A DNA stretch of 64,000 bases from NCBI RefSeq assembly GCF_963678865.1, contig NZ_OY787459.1, positions 214,501 to 278,500 on the forward strand. The letters run 5' to 3'. Every line of letters begins with the position of its first letter. Within the stretch, counting starts at the first letter, position 1. Origin of the DNA: Maridesulfovibrio sp. (GTDB lineage: Bacteria > Desulfobacterota > Desulfovibrionia > Desulfovibrionales > Desulfovibrionaceae). Shown one piece after another: positions 44,873 to 53,349 of the stretch. The position numbers were made by a program, and so were the translations under genes. Below the pieces are notes generated by a model. That model had not been told where the DNA came from. It ran no database searches and worked only from the letters and a program-made list of their open reading frames with translations.

Positions 44873-46848
44873 TACAGTAAGCTTAAATCCCAGTTGAAAT
44901 TACTGGTACGTTGCGGTTCGGGTACAGCGCGCGGCCAAGGCTCTTCGATATTGAGGAACATGGTATAGCCGGAATTTTCCAGCACCTTGCGTTCAGCGTT
45001 GAAATCGAGCGGCCAGCCGGGATAGATCCAGTAGGTCTGTCCGTATTGTCGCGCCCAGCAGATTTCCTTTTTCTGGCTGTAAATCGGGCTCATCAGCTCG
45101 GTTTCATCGGCCATTATCCTTGAAAGTCCAAGAGGCCACATGCCGGAAAGGATAACTCCGAGCGGAATCGGGCTGTTCCGGGGCAGGGCAAGGAAGTCCT
45201 CACGGGCCAGTTCCGGGCTGACGTATGCGGATGAAAAGCCCATGTCGGCCAGTATCTCGATGGTCAGCGGGTTGGATACGTTGCAGAACGGTCCCGCATG
45301 AAAGCGGACTTGGGCATTTTTGGGAAAGAAAGCCTTCTGCCAAGGTGAGTTGAGCACGAAATCACGTCCACCACCGCTAAGGCAGATGTCGATGATCTTC
45401 TGGACTTCCTTTTCTTCGTCGGGCCAGACCACCGGGGGCAGATGCCACCATATTTTGGAAACAGCCGGACGCGGAGTGCGCTTGAGGGCGTTCATGGAAA
45501 GCCAGACATCTGTACCGAATTTGGTTTTCCCCTTGGGGGGATTGCGCTGCAAAGTGTGGCGGGCGGTTCTTTCCGGAAGCGGGCAGGGCTGTGGCAGATC
45601 TATAACCATCTCGCTGGCTGCATTCTCCGCAACACTGATCTTTGAAAGTTTTGCATCAAGCCTTTTAAGCGCCTTGACCAGACCTTCTTCGCGGCGGTCA
45701 ATGAGGAATACCCGTGTGCCGGATTTGAGGCGTGTTTTGCCTTTGACCGGAATGGATACTTTGCCCCTTTTGGGGATGAATTTGCGTATCTTCATGGTCT
45801 GGTGGCCGGGTTGGTCCTGATAACCGATGCGCAGGAAGTCTCCGGCAAGGAGCTCCTGACGGCAATTGAAAAAAGGCTTGCCGTCTTTTTCCTGCTTGGT
45901 GATACCGATCAGAAACCCTGAACCGGTTTCGTTGGAAGGATCCAGAGGAGTGAACGGACGTTGCGGCAGGAATACCGAATGTGAAGAAGGTCTGCCCAGT
46001 GCAAGTTCCAACAGCTCCACAGCATCTTTTTTGACCTTGGCGTCATTGGGGTTGTCGCGTAGCATTTTGTACGCAGCAACGGTGTAATATACGTAGTGGG
46101 GGCCTTTTTTACGGCCTTCGATTTTCCATGAGCTGACTTTGGGGATGGCAAGGGTCGGTTTGGTCAGAATATCGAGGCTGAGATCAAGACAGGAGAATAA
46201 GCGTTTGGGTGCTTCCTTACGCTTGGCTCCGGAGTAGAGTCTGCGGCATGGCTGGACACAACGGCCACGCAGGCTGCTTTTGCCGCCGAAGAAGGAGCTC
46301 CAGTAGCAGCGCCCGGAAACGGAATAGCAGAGCGCACCGTGGACAAACATTTCTAAAGTCATGGAATCAGGGCAGGCCTCGGCCATCATTCTGATTTCAT
46401 CAAGATTGAGTTCACGGGGAACAACCACGCGGTCCACGCCCAGTTCTTTCGCTGTTTTCAGGGCCGCAGGGTGGCTGACGTTGGCGAGGGTTGAAAGGTG
46501 CAGCTCACCTTCAAAGCCGGCCTGACGTGCTATCTCAACCATGGCGATATCCTGAATGATCAGGGCATCCGGCTTGACTGTACGGGAGATTCGTTCCACA
46601 AGGCGTGCTGCAGAGTTTATATCATCAGGTTTGATGAGGGTGTTCATGGGAATATGGGTGCGGACTCCGTTTTCCCTGCCCAGTTCCGCAAGGGCTGCAA
46701 GCTCACTGGTAGCGAAATTATAAGCTTCCATGCGAGCGGAAAAATGTTTAAGTCCGGCATAGACGGCATCCGCACCTGCGGCTATGGCTGCAAGGAAAGA
46801 CGATTTGTCGCCTGCCGGAGCAAGAATTTCTGGTTTATGTTCATTCAT
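44872..46848 (-). CDS. U32-family peptidase / RlhA-like protein
   Basis: 658 residues. The N-terminal half is the U32 TIM-barrel-like domain: PEILAPAGDKSSFLAAIAAG, GADAVYAGLKHFSAR, and the family signature EMFVHGALCYSVSGRCYWSS near 165-184, with further cysteines in RGRCVQPCR near 196 that bind an Fe-S cluster in characterised relatives. U32 proteins include collagenase-like peptidases and RNA-hydroxylation enzymes (RlhA, TrhP). The sequence does not decide between them, but the cysteine set favours the RNA-modification side. The long C-terminal half (about 300-658) has a second barrel-like region (RFHAGPFCNVSNPL). Confidence 0.88.
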   Translation of the reverse strand: MNEHKPEILAPAGDKSSFLAAIAAGADAVYAGLKHFSARMEAYNFATSELAALAELGRENGVRTHIPMNTLIKPDDINSAARLVERISRTVKPDALIIQDIAMVEIARQAGFEGELHLSTLANVSHPAALKTAKELGVDRVVVPRELNLDEIRMMAEACPDSMTLEMFVHGALCYSVSGRCYWSSFFGGKSSLRGRCVQPCRRLYSGAKRKEAPKRLFSCLDLSLDILTKPTLAIPKVSSWKIEGRKKGPHYVYYTVAAYKMLRDNPNDAKVKKDAVELLELALGRPSSHSVFLPQRPFTPLDPSNETGSGFLIGITKQEKDGKPFFNCRQELLAGDFLRIGYQDQPGHQTMKIRKFIPKRGKVSIPVKGKTRLKSGTRVFLIDRREEGLVKALKRLDAKLSKISVAENAASEMVIDLPQPCPLPERTARHTLQRNPPKGKTKFGTDVWLSMNALKRTPRPAVSKIWWHLPPVVWPDEEKEVQKIIDICLSGGGRDFVLNSPWQKAFFPKNAQVRFHAGPFCNVSNPLTIEILADMGFSSAYVSPELAREDFLALPRNSPIPLGVILSGMWPLGLSRIMADETELMSPIYSQKKEICWARQYGQTYWIYPGWPLDFNAERKVLENSGYTMFLNIEEPWPRAVPEPQRTSNFNWDLSLL

Positions 46849-46904
46849 AATGTATCACGCTTATGCCGCAAGGTGCGGTCAGCAAAAATCTACAGGATTA
46901 AATC

Positions 46905-47699
46905 ATGAGTGCAAACAATTGCAGGGCTGTGAAAGTCATTAGCAACAAGCCCCTCGGATTATCCTCACCCGGTGAGGAAATAGTCGAACTCAAACTCGAA
47001 TATCCGGACTGGAAGCCGGGTTGGCGGGCCGGACAGTTCGTCATGATCAGGCCCTTTTCATGGCCTCTGGACCTCGTCTGGGGACGTCCTTTTTCCATTT
47101 GTAACGCAGATGAGACCAGTCTGACTATCCTTTTTCAGGTTGTCGGTCGCGGGACTGCCCGTCTGCTGGAACTTAAAGAAGGCGATGAAGTGAATATCTG
47201 GGGACCGCTGGGTAACTTTTTCAGTAAACCGCAGGATCGACCCGTACTCATGCTCGCCGGAGGGATGGGTTTAGCCCCCTTTTGCGGATATGTCGATACC
47301 CATCCGCAGCCTGAAAATTTGAAATTATTCTTCGCTCACCGTCCTCCGCTTGAAAACTATCCTTACAAAGGTATTGCGGACAAGGTTGATGTGGAAGATC
47401 TCCGTGAAACCAAACCTGAAGATATCCCCTCCATTATTGCAAGGGTGGAGGAACTGGTAAAGGAATACGCTGAAAATGGAGGCCTTATCGTGGCCTGCGG
47501 TCCTCACCCGTTCCTGAAAACAATCTGGGCCGCAGCCAACAGGTTCGGAGCTGATGCAGAGCTTTCCCTTGAAAACCGCATGGCCTGCGGAGTAGGGGCC
47601 TGTCTCGGCTGTGTCTGCAAGGATACTGATGATCATCATACTCAGGTCTGTACCACCGGGCCTGTTTTCAAAGCCAATAATCTCAGTCTGGAGGATTAA
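46905..47699 (+). CDS. pyrK: Dihydroorotate dehydrogenase electron transfer subunit
   Basis: 264 residues. The FAD-binding RPFSICN near 65, the NAD-binding VLMLAGGMGLAPFCGYV near 116-132, and a C-terminal 2Fe-2S site CGVGACLGCVC...C near 225-247 match PyrK. It passes electrons from dihydroorotate via PyrD to NAD. It ends three bases before pyrD, so the pair is translationally coupled and makes a class 1B enzyme. The start ATG is 56 bases from the divergent U32 gene. Confidence 0.95.
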   Translation: MSANNCRAVKVISNKPLGLSSPGEEIVELKLEYPDWKPGWRAGQFVMIRPFSWPLDLVWGRPFSICNADETSLTILFQVVGRGTARLLELKEGDEVNIWGPLGNFFSKPQDRPVLMLAGGMGLAPFCGYVDTHPQPENLKLFFAHRPPLENYPYKGIADKVDVEDLRETKPEDIPSIIARVEELVKEYAENGGLIVACGPHPFLKTIWAAANRFGADAELSLENRMACGVGACLGCVCKDTDDHHTQVCTTGPVFKANNLSLED

Positions 47700-47702
47700 G
47701 AC

Positions 47703-48620
47703 ATGGATGTATCAATTGATTTTGCCGGACTGAAGCTTAAGAACCCCATCCTCACCGCTTCCGGGACATTCGGATTCGGCCTCGAATTCAAGCGTTTCGG
47801 CGATCTTGAATCTCTGGGGGGAATTGTGGTCAAGGGGCTTTCCCTCAAGCCGAGAGAAGGGAATCCCATGCCCAGAATCGCTGAAACCCCTTGCGGTATG
47901 CTCAATGCCATCGGTATCCAGAATCCGGGTGTGGAAGTATTCCTCAAGGATAAGCTGCCTAAGCTGCCGTGGAAGACACTGCCTGTACTGGCAAACCTTT
48001 ATGCCACTGATGCCGAGGAGTTCGGCGAGCTGGCCGGAGTTCTGGCCGGTGAAGAGGGCGTAGCAGCCCTTGAGGTCAATGTTTCCTGCCCGAACGTAAA
48101 AGAGGGTGGTATTGCCTTTGGACAGGACCCTAAGCAGATTACAAGGGTTGCCGAGGCCGTTAAGAAGAATTCCGGCAACAAGCCGGTCATCATCAAGCTT
48201 TCGCCCAATGTCACCGACATCACTGTCTGTGCCAGAGCTGCGGAAGACGGCGGGGCGGATGCTCTTTCGCTGATCAACACCCTTTCCGGCATGGCTGTGG
48301 ATATCGAACGCAGAATCCCGCGTCTTGCCAACGTAATCGGAGGTCTGTCCGGTCCTGCTGTGAAGCCTGTGGCGCTTCGTTGCGTATATCAGGCTGTGAA
48401 TGCCGTAAAAATTCCGGTCATGGGACTTGGCGGCATCACCACAGCCGAAGATGCGGCAGAATTTCTGCTCGTCGGCGCACGGGCAGTGCAGATCGGAACC
48501 GGAAACTTCATCAGCCCGGATACTGCCTTCAAGATTGCGGAAGAGTTGCCGAAAGTTCTGGAGCGCATAAAAGCCGAGTCTCTGGAAAAATTTATCGGAA
48601 GCCTGCAGTTGCCTAAATAG
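47703..48620 (+). CDS. pyrD: Dihydroorotate dehydrogenase, class 1B catalytic subunit
   Basis: 305 residues. The FMN-binding barrel has N-terminal LKNPILTASGTFGFG, the catalytic C129 in EVNVSCPNVKEGG (a Cys is diagnostic of class 1, where class 2 has Ser), and GLGGITTAEDAAEFLLVGA near 240-258 for the phosphate site. Class 1B needs PyrK, encoded immediately upstream. It oxidises dihydroorotate to orotate in the cytoplasm with NAD as final acceptor, fitting an anaerobe. Confidence 0.96.
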   Translation: MDVSIDFAGLKLKNPILTASGTFGFGLEFKRFGDLESLGGIVVKGLSLKPREGNPMPRIAETPCGMLNAIGIQNPGVEVFLKDKLPKLPWKTLPVLANLYATDAEEFGELAGVLAGEEGVAALEVNVSCPNVKEGGIAFGQDPKQITRVAEAVKKNSGNKPVIIKLSPNVTDITVCARAAEDGGADALSLINTLSGMAVDIERRIPRLANVIGGLSGPAVKPVALRCVYQAVNAVKIPVMGLGGITTAEDAAEFLLVGARAVQIGTGNFISPDTAFKIAEELPKVLERIKAESLEKFIGSLQLPK

Positions 48621-48715
48621 GGCCATTTTTGCATTTAATTTAAAATAATTGAAGAAAATTTAAAAAAGTACTTGCCAAGCAGGTCTGATTTAGCTAAACC
48701 CTTTTTCACCCAAGC

Positions 48716-48805
48716 GGAGAGGTGTCCGAGTCCGGCTTAAGGAGCACGCCTGGAAAGCGTGTATAGTTAACGCTATCGGAGGTTCAAATCCTCTCCTCTC
48801 CGCCA
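48716..48805 (+). tRNA. tRNA-Ser (GGA)
   Basis: 90 bases with a long variable arm typical of class II tRNAs. Acceptor GGAGAGG pairs with CCTCTCC, anticodon loop CTGGAAA gives GGA, T-loop GGTTCAAATCC, and CCA is encoded. Confidence 0.95.
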
Positions 48806-48819
48806 GCTTGAATTCACAA

Positions 48820-48850
48820 AGGCTTACGTTGAAAAACGTAAGCCTTTTTC
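48820..48850 (+). terminator. Terminator after tRNA-Ser
   Basis: AGGCTTACGTT and AACGTAAGCCT form an 11-bp stem with a short A loop, followed by TTTTTC. Confidence 0.88.
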
Positions 48851-48906
48851 TTATGGTCTATTTTGCGGCTTCCTTAAAATTTGTTTTGCAATAAAATTAT
48901 CAAATA

Positions 48907-49899
48907 TTAAAGAATGTCTCCCCTGCGAAGAGAATTGCGAAGACTGTTCAATGTCTCTTCCAGTTCTTTTAGTTTGATAAGTTTTTTCTGCTCGTTACCG
49001 GTAGTTTTAATGATTTTTTCAATCCCGCCATTTTTAATAATTATCCGCTGGTCGGCACAAAGGGCGAGATAGGGATCATGGGTAGCAATGAGCACTATTT
49101 TATTGTTATCGATAAGCAATTCAAGGGCCTTGCCTTTATCTACTCCTGCATTTTCGATTTCGTCGATAAGTATAATCGGCGCCTGACTCAAAAGAGCTGT
49201 GTCTGCAATCATGAGAGCACGGCTTTGCCCACCGGAGAGTTGAGTAACCGGAGTATCTTTAAAGAAGGGCTCACCTGCCAGATTGTTTGCCTTTTCAAAA
49301 ACGGTTTCGACCAGATTCTCAACATTATCAGCCAGTTTGCTCTCGGCATGCATGGTTAGAAATTCCTGAACAGAAAGGTCCATTACATAGTTCATATTTT
49401 GTGAAAGCTGAGCGATTAATCGTCCTTCACAGGAAAAACGGGCGTCATAGGAAGGCTCTTCACCATCTACCAGAATTTTTCTCCGGGTTGGAGTATCCCT
49501 CTGGGCCAGACATTCTATATCCTCCAACAGCCTGCTTTTACCTGATCCTGTGGGACCTACAATTGCTGTAATCTTTCCCATTTCAAGCAACACTTCATGG
49601 GATTCTGATTTTCCCGTTTTATTGCGTCCGGGAAGAATCTTAATGGATTTAATTTTATTGGTCTTACTTTCAGCGAAAGTATTCATTTCTTCTAGATAAA
49701 GAAAAAAAATATTCGAAAAATCGGAAGGTGAAAGACCTCTCTCCGAGTAAAAATCTTCAGTCAAGGATTTGCAAAGTGTATCAAAAGAACAATTTTTCCA
49801 TTTTGAACTGTCAATTGAGTAGGTTGAAAAAAAATCTTCAGCCCAAGGAAACTGCTCCAGAAGTTTTCCAATGGTAAAACTAGAGTATTTGTCCATCAT
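48907..49899 (-). CDS. Soluble ABC-type ATPase with DUF1858/ScdA_N-like N-terminal domain
   Basis: 330 residues. Residues 5-65 (FTIGKLLEQFPWAEDFFSTY and following) resemble the small helical DUF1858/ScdA_N domain. From about 90 to 310 is an ABC ATPase with Walker A VGPTGSGKSRLL near 114-125, signature LSGGQSRALM near 219, Walker B IILIDEIENAG near 236 and the switch His in LIATHDPYLAL. There are no membrane segments and no permease gene nearby, so it is not an ordinary transporter ATPase. Its ATG overlaps the stop of the GTPase gene by four bases. Its probable partners are the two upstream genes; the role is unknown. Confidence 0.85.
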   Translation of the reverse strand: MMDKYSSFTIGKLLEQFPWAEDFFSTYSIDSSKWKNCSFDTLCKSLTEDFYSERGLSPSDFSNIFFLYLEEMNTFAESKTNKIKSIKILPGRNKTGKSESHEVLLEMGKITAIVGPTGSGKSRLLEDIECLAQRDTPTRRKILVDGEEPSYDARFSCEGRLIAQLSQNMNYVMDLSVQEFLTMHAESKLADNVENLVETVFEKANNLAGEPFFKDTPVTQLSGGQSRALMIADTALLSQAPIILIDEIENAGVDKGKALELLIDNNKIVLIATHDPYLALCADQRIIIKNGGIEKIIKTTGNEQKKLIKLKELEETLNSLRNSLRRGDIL

Positions 49900-50585
49900 C
49901 CATCAAATTCCATGAGCTTTGAAACCCCGATCTGTTTATCTTCCCCAATAGCTTTTTCACCAAGGCAGTATGAACACAAGGCTCCGGGCATGGTAAAACG
50001 TAGCGTTGATCCTCTAAGTGAACCGATCTCGTCCGTTTCAGGAAGAGCTTTTTTCAGATAGAAACTTCCCTGTCCGGTAACACCATTAAATTGAATGATT
50101 TTAGCCCGCGGGTTTACCTGCCGGACTCTAAAGGCAAATACTTCACGTTCAGCCTGAGAGACAATATCTCCTTTTGTGATGACAACAATATCAGCCAGTT
50201 TTAACATGGGACCGATCTTTTTAGGAGTATTAACTCCGCTTAAGTTGTCTATTACACACACCGCAAGAATATTCTTTATGTGTGGAGAGCAGCGGTTACA
50301 AAGTCCGGCACTTTCAGTGATCAGATAGTCAAACTGCTCACCCTGAGCCCATTCAAGGGCTGCTTCAATATTGCTGACATAAAAATGATCGGGACAAAGG
50401 TTGCCTGAAAGTCCTGTTTTTATCGGAATATCTTTTGTGTGATATAAAATCTGGTCCTGAGCTGAAAGGCAGTCAAATTTGACCACCCCGCATTTTGTTT
50501 TTTCTTCCCGTAAAGCTTCTATGGTTTTTATGATGACACTGGTCTTCCCTGATGAGGGTGGACCCGAGACTGTTACAAGCCTCAT
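49896..50585 (-). CDS. HypB/UreG-like (SIMIBI class) GTPase
   Basis: 229 residues. The P-loop is GPPSSGKTSVI at 8-18, a switch region ends in YLITESAGLCNRC near 90-102, and ITKGD near 141-145 is the guanine-specificity motif (NKxD-like with T). Cysteine pairs CNRC and CSYC could bind a metal, as in HypB, UreG and CooC-type proteins that load nickel or other cofactors into enzymes. Overlaps of four bases with the genes on both sides show tight translational coupling with a substrate-binding-like protein and an ABC ATPase. The target enzyme is not in the window. A metallochaperone role is inference. Confidence 0.8.
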   Translation of the reverse strand: MRLVTVSGPPSSGKTSVIIKTIEALREEKTKCGVVKFDCLSAQDQILYHTKDIPIKTGLSGNLCPDHFYVSNIEAALEWAQGEQFDYLITESAGLCNRCSPHIKNILAVCVIDNLSGVNTPKKIGPMLKLADIVVITKGDIVSQAEREVFAFRVRQVNPRAKIIQFNGVTGQGSFYLKKALPETDEIGSLRGSTLRFTMPGALCSYCLGEKAIGEDKQIGVSKLMEFDG

Positions 50586-51829
50586 ACATATCCTCCCGTT
50601 GCGCGAAAATTCTCCATAAAATTTTTCTCTATGTCCTTTTTCAGCTGCCCTATGTCATTTTGTTTTAAGAAATCCCATCCCAGCCATAAAAGTTCTTCAA
50701 TATGGGATGTTACGTTCTTTACTTCGGGGTTTACTGCAGGGAAGTAAGCATCCGCACATAACTGACCGAATTCTGTGCTGAGCAGGAAGTCAGTTATTCC
50801 TTTAACTTTATCCTGAGAATCTTTTTTAACAAACATCTGTACAGGGCTGACTATGGCTCCCTCGTTTGGAATACGTATAGAAACACGTTCCTTATTTTTG
50901 ATTTTTTGAGCGAAGAAATAGGGCATAATGTAAAGTGGAGCGACATCAGTCTTCCCGCTGTCGATCATTTTTACCATTTCTGAGGGATGAACCCCGGTTC
51001 GCACTGAACGGGCAAGGTTTGTAATCCCTTCCATTCCAAAAAGTGAATAAAAGGGTAGCAGGACTCCGTTGCAGAAAAACTCTGCCTGACCGCGCATTAC
51101 TACTCCGTTTTGAAATTCAGGAGTCATAATGTCTTTCCATGATTCTACCGCAGGTTTTTCTTCAAGCAGTTCGTCAATTGAGACCAGAACCAGAAGGTTT
51201 GCCGAAAGCATGGTAAACTGGCTGTCAGGATCATTAAAAGCGATTTTTTCAAAGTCGGCATTAATTTTATTGGGAAGCAGATCTACAAAGCCTTTTTTCT
51301 CGAGGAAATGTTCTCGAAAGGACTTGTGATAGAAGCTGTTAATATCGGAACTGATCACAATATCCGGTAGTTCTTCAAAAGACTCCACCGAGTCTATGTA
51401 TTTATAGTATGAAAGTTCGTGGTTTACATTACCTTCAAGCAGATATTTTAACGAGTTGCCGTGTTCTTTGTTGTACTCTGTAGTGAAGGCTTCAAAGGCA
51501 CGTGTAAAGGGCATTTTTAAACCACAGGGCAACAAGGCAAGTAAGGTGAGGTCCTTCTGTCGTTCTGGATTTTCAGTCAACGTGAAATCAGAATTTTTAC
51601 TATGTTCGAGGATGCTTTCATTAAGCAGTTCAACAAAACTTCCTTTATTGATCCCCATCATTTTTAAAGGAGTTTTCAGCTTGAGCAGAGGTCCCAGTTT
51701 TTCGAGAATTTCAGTTTGCTCGAATTTACCCAATCCATATTCTTTGAATAAACCGATCAGATAAGGATGATTTGTCAGGATTTCAAAAATGCTCATATTT
51801 TCATTTACTGCAGCAAACTGTTCTCTCAT
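50582..51829 (-). CDS. Cytoplasmic substrate-binding-like protein with DUF1858-like N-terminal domain
   Basis: 415 residues. The first 70 resemble the DUF1858 helical domain (MSIFEILTNHPYLIGLFKEY). From about 95 to 390 the layout follows periplasmic type 2 binding proteins (LALLPCGLKMPFTRAFEAFT, LPDIVISSDINSFY, a hinge-like SWKDIMTPEFQNGVVM, DVAPLYIMPYFFA), as in ABC iron or polyamine binding proteins. No signal peptide or lipobox is present, so it should stay in the cytoplasm, which is unusual for this fold. It is the first gene of a three-gene coupled operon and is downstream of an array of palindromic operator-like sites. Confidence 0.78.
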   Translation of the reverse strand: MREQFAAVNENMSIFEILTNHPYLIGLFKEYGLGKFEQTEILEKLGPLLKLKTPLKMMGINKGSFVELLNESILEHSKNSDFTLTENPERQKDLTLLALLPCGLKMPFTRAFEAFTTEYNKEHGNSLKYLLEGNVNHELSYYKYIDSVESFEELPDIVISSDINSFYHKSFREHFLEKKGFVDLLPNKINADFEKIAFNDPDSQFTMLSANLLVLVSIDELLEEKPAVESWKDIMTPEFQNGVVMRGQAEFFCNGVLLPFYSLFGMEGITNLARSVRTGVHPSEMVKMIDSGKTDVAPLYIMPYFFAQKIKNKERVSIRIPNEGAIVSPVQMFVKKDSQDKVKGITDFLLSTEFGQLCADAYFPAVNPEVKNVTSHIEELLWLGWDFLKQNDIGQLKKDIEKNFMENFRATGGYV

Positions 51830-52276
51830 GTCCTCTCCTGATGTTCATGTTCCAAAATATAGCGCTATGGTCTTTTGATGAATTCTGGATAAAATATTAA
51901 TTTCTACAAAAATGAACCAGATGTTTATACATGCTTGTATTTTAAACTACAAAATTACAGCGTATACTATCCTGACTGCAAAACAGAGTCCAAAATTTTT
52001 CATATATAAATTGTAGCAGGTGATGGAATAACTTCGCAAATTGTTATTCTTTAATATTGTAATCTACAAAAATGTAGCAAACCTACAAATTGGTAGTTGT
52101 CGGTGCATTCATTTTTGTATGCATTATAACGGCAATAGATACGGTGGATTTTATATACCTGTAATAATTGATTTATAAATATGGCACACTCCATGCTCAA
52201 AATACCGCAAATTAGAATGCTTGGGCTGGGTATTCTGAATTTCAATCATAGATACGAAATTGGAGCGAGATCAATT
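51830..52276. promoter_or_regulatory. AT-rich control region with repeated CTACAAA...TGTAG palindromes
   Basis: Two palindromes, CTACAAAAATGTAG (52064-52077) and CTACAAATTGGTAG (52083-52096), are 19 bases apart centre to centre. Related half-sites occur at 51904 (CTACAAAAATG), 51947 (CTACAAAATTACAG) and 52008-52016 (AAATTGTAG, inverted). The sites lie between the divergent binding-protein operon and the hydrolase gene and so could control both. No gene fits the region, and no regulator gene is adjacent. Confidence 0.6.
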
Positions 52277-53113
52277 ATGGCTACTTTTTTATTATTGCAT
52301 GACGCATTTCAGGATAGTGGAGTTTGGAAACAAATATATTTGGAGCTTAGGGATAAGGGACATGAAGTTCATACACCGAGTTACATGGATTCCATGGAGG
52401 GATATACTTCCGGGACAGGCGAAAGCTTAATCAGTAATGCTGTTGATAAGCTGAAAAGGTACATTTGTGATGTGGGCCTCTCAGATGCAGTACTTGTTTG
52501 TGTAGGTTTTTCCGGTATGCTGGGTCCATGCATTGCAGCTGCTTTTCCTTCAGCTATAGGGCATTTAGTGTTTTGGGACGCTGTTGTTCCTGAGATAGGC
52601 AAAAGTTATATTGAACTGTGTCCGGCTGACTTTGCGGAGAGTCTTCGTGCCTATAGCGGAGAGGTAATGGTTGCTCCTGTGAAGTTGGGATCTTTGCCAC
52701 GTCTTGAATCCTTTGACCATCTTCCCCCAAAGCTGTTTCCTGTTCCTTTATCTGTATTTATGGAAAGTTATGAAGGTCCATCAAAGGAGGAGTGGCCAAA
52801 GGTTACAATGCTGCATACGTCTTCAAGTGATGCTTTCGATATTGCAATAACGAGTAAACAATCCAAACAATATAATGCAGACTGGATAGAGTTGGATCTC
52901 GATGAATATCCCGTAATGGGCAAGGCCCAGGAGGTTGCCGGCGCTATCGCAAGTGTTGTTCCCAATCTGATGGAAACAGCACAGGGTGGGTGTGGCAGAA
53001 GGACGATGCCCATGAATTACGCATGCAGTATTGTTCCCTGTATCGTAAACGTCAGGAATTGGCTGAGCTTTCCGTTCACCGTATTGATATACCTGAATGT
53101 GTGGCAGGCATGA
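52277..53113 (+). CDS. Alpha/beta-hydrolase-fold protein
   Basis: 278 residues from ATG 52277, with GGAGCGAG upstream; an in-frame ATG at 52181 would add 32 residues and has no ribosome site. The N-terminus FLLLHDAFQDSGVWKQIYLE matches the oxyanion region of esterase/hydroxynitrile-lyase-type hydrolases, and the nucleophile elbow is VCVGFSGMLGP near 86-96, degenerate because the position after Ser-x is Met and not Gly. No catalytic His is obvious late in the protein. From about residue 233 the sequence stops looking like a hydrolase, and another frame carries a more protein-like tail to 53121, so a frameshift is possible. The substrate is unknown. Confidence 0.7.
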   Translation: MATFLLLHDAFQDSGVWKQIYLELRDKGHEVHTPSYMDSMEGYTSGTGESLISNAVDKLKRYICDVGLSDAVLVCVGFSGMLGPCIAAAFPSAIGHLVFWDAVVPEIGKSYIELCPADFAESLRAYSGEVMVAPVKLGSLPRLESFDHLPPKLFPVPLSVFMESYEGPSKEEWPKVTMLHTSSSDAFDIAITSKQSKQYNADWIELDLDEYPVMGKAQEVAGAIASVVPNLMETAQGGCGRRTMPMNYACSIVPCIVNVRNWLSFPFTVLIYLNVWQA

Positions 53114-53259
53114 TGAATTAGTTTTTTCCGGGTGATCTGGAAAAGAGCTTAAATCAGAATAGCTAGCAGCGGTGTGTGGGGTAGCAGCCTGTTGTTCTGT
53201 GGCGTAATGTTCTGTCTGGACGTATCGATACGGACTTATATTATGTGTGATTTTTAGTA

Positions 53260-53315
53260 ATAAAAAAACGGGAAGCCATATCCTTTGGAGAGGGCTTCCC
53301 GCTTTCAATTTTTTA
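53260..53315. terminator. Bidirectional terminator between the hydrolase gene and cheZ
   Basis: CGGGAAGCC (53269-53277) and GGCTTCCCG (53293-53301) form the stem. The minus strand then has seven T in a row, and the plus strand TTTCAATTTTTT. It sits between two convergent units. Confidence 0.8.
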
Positions 53316-53349
53316 GTGAAAACAGAATTAGGGCAATGCTATAAACTGA

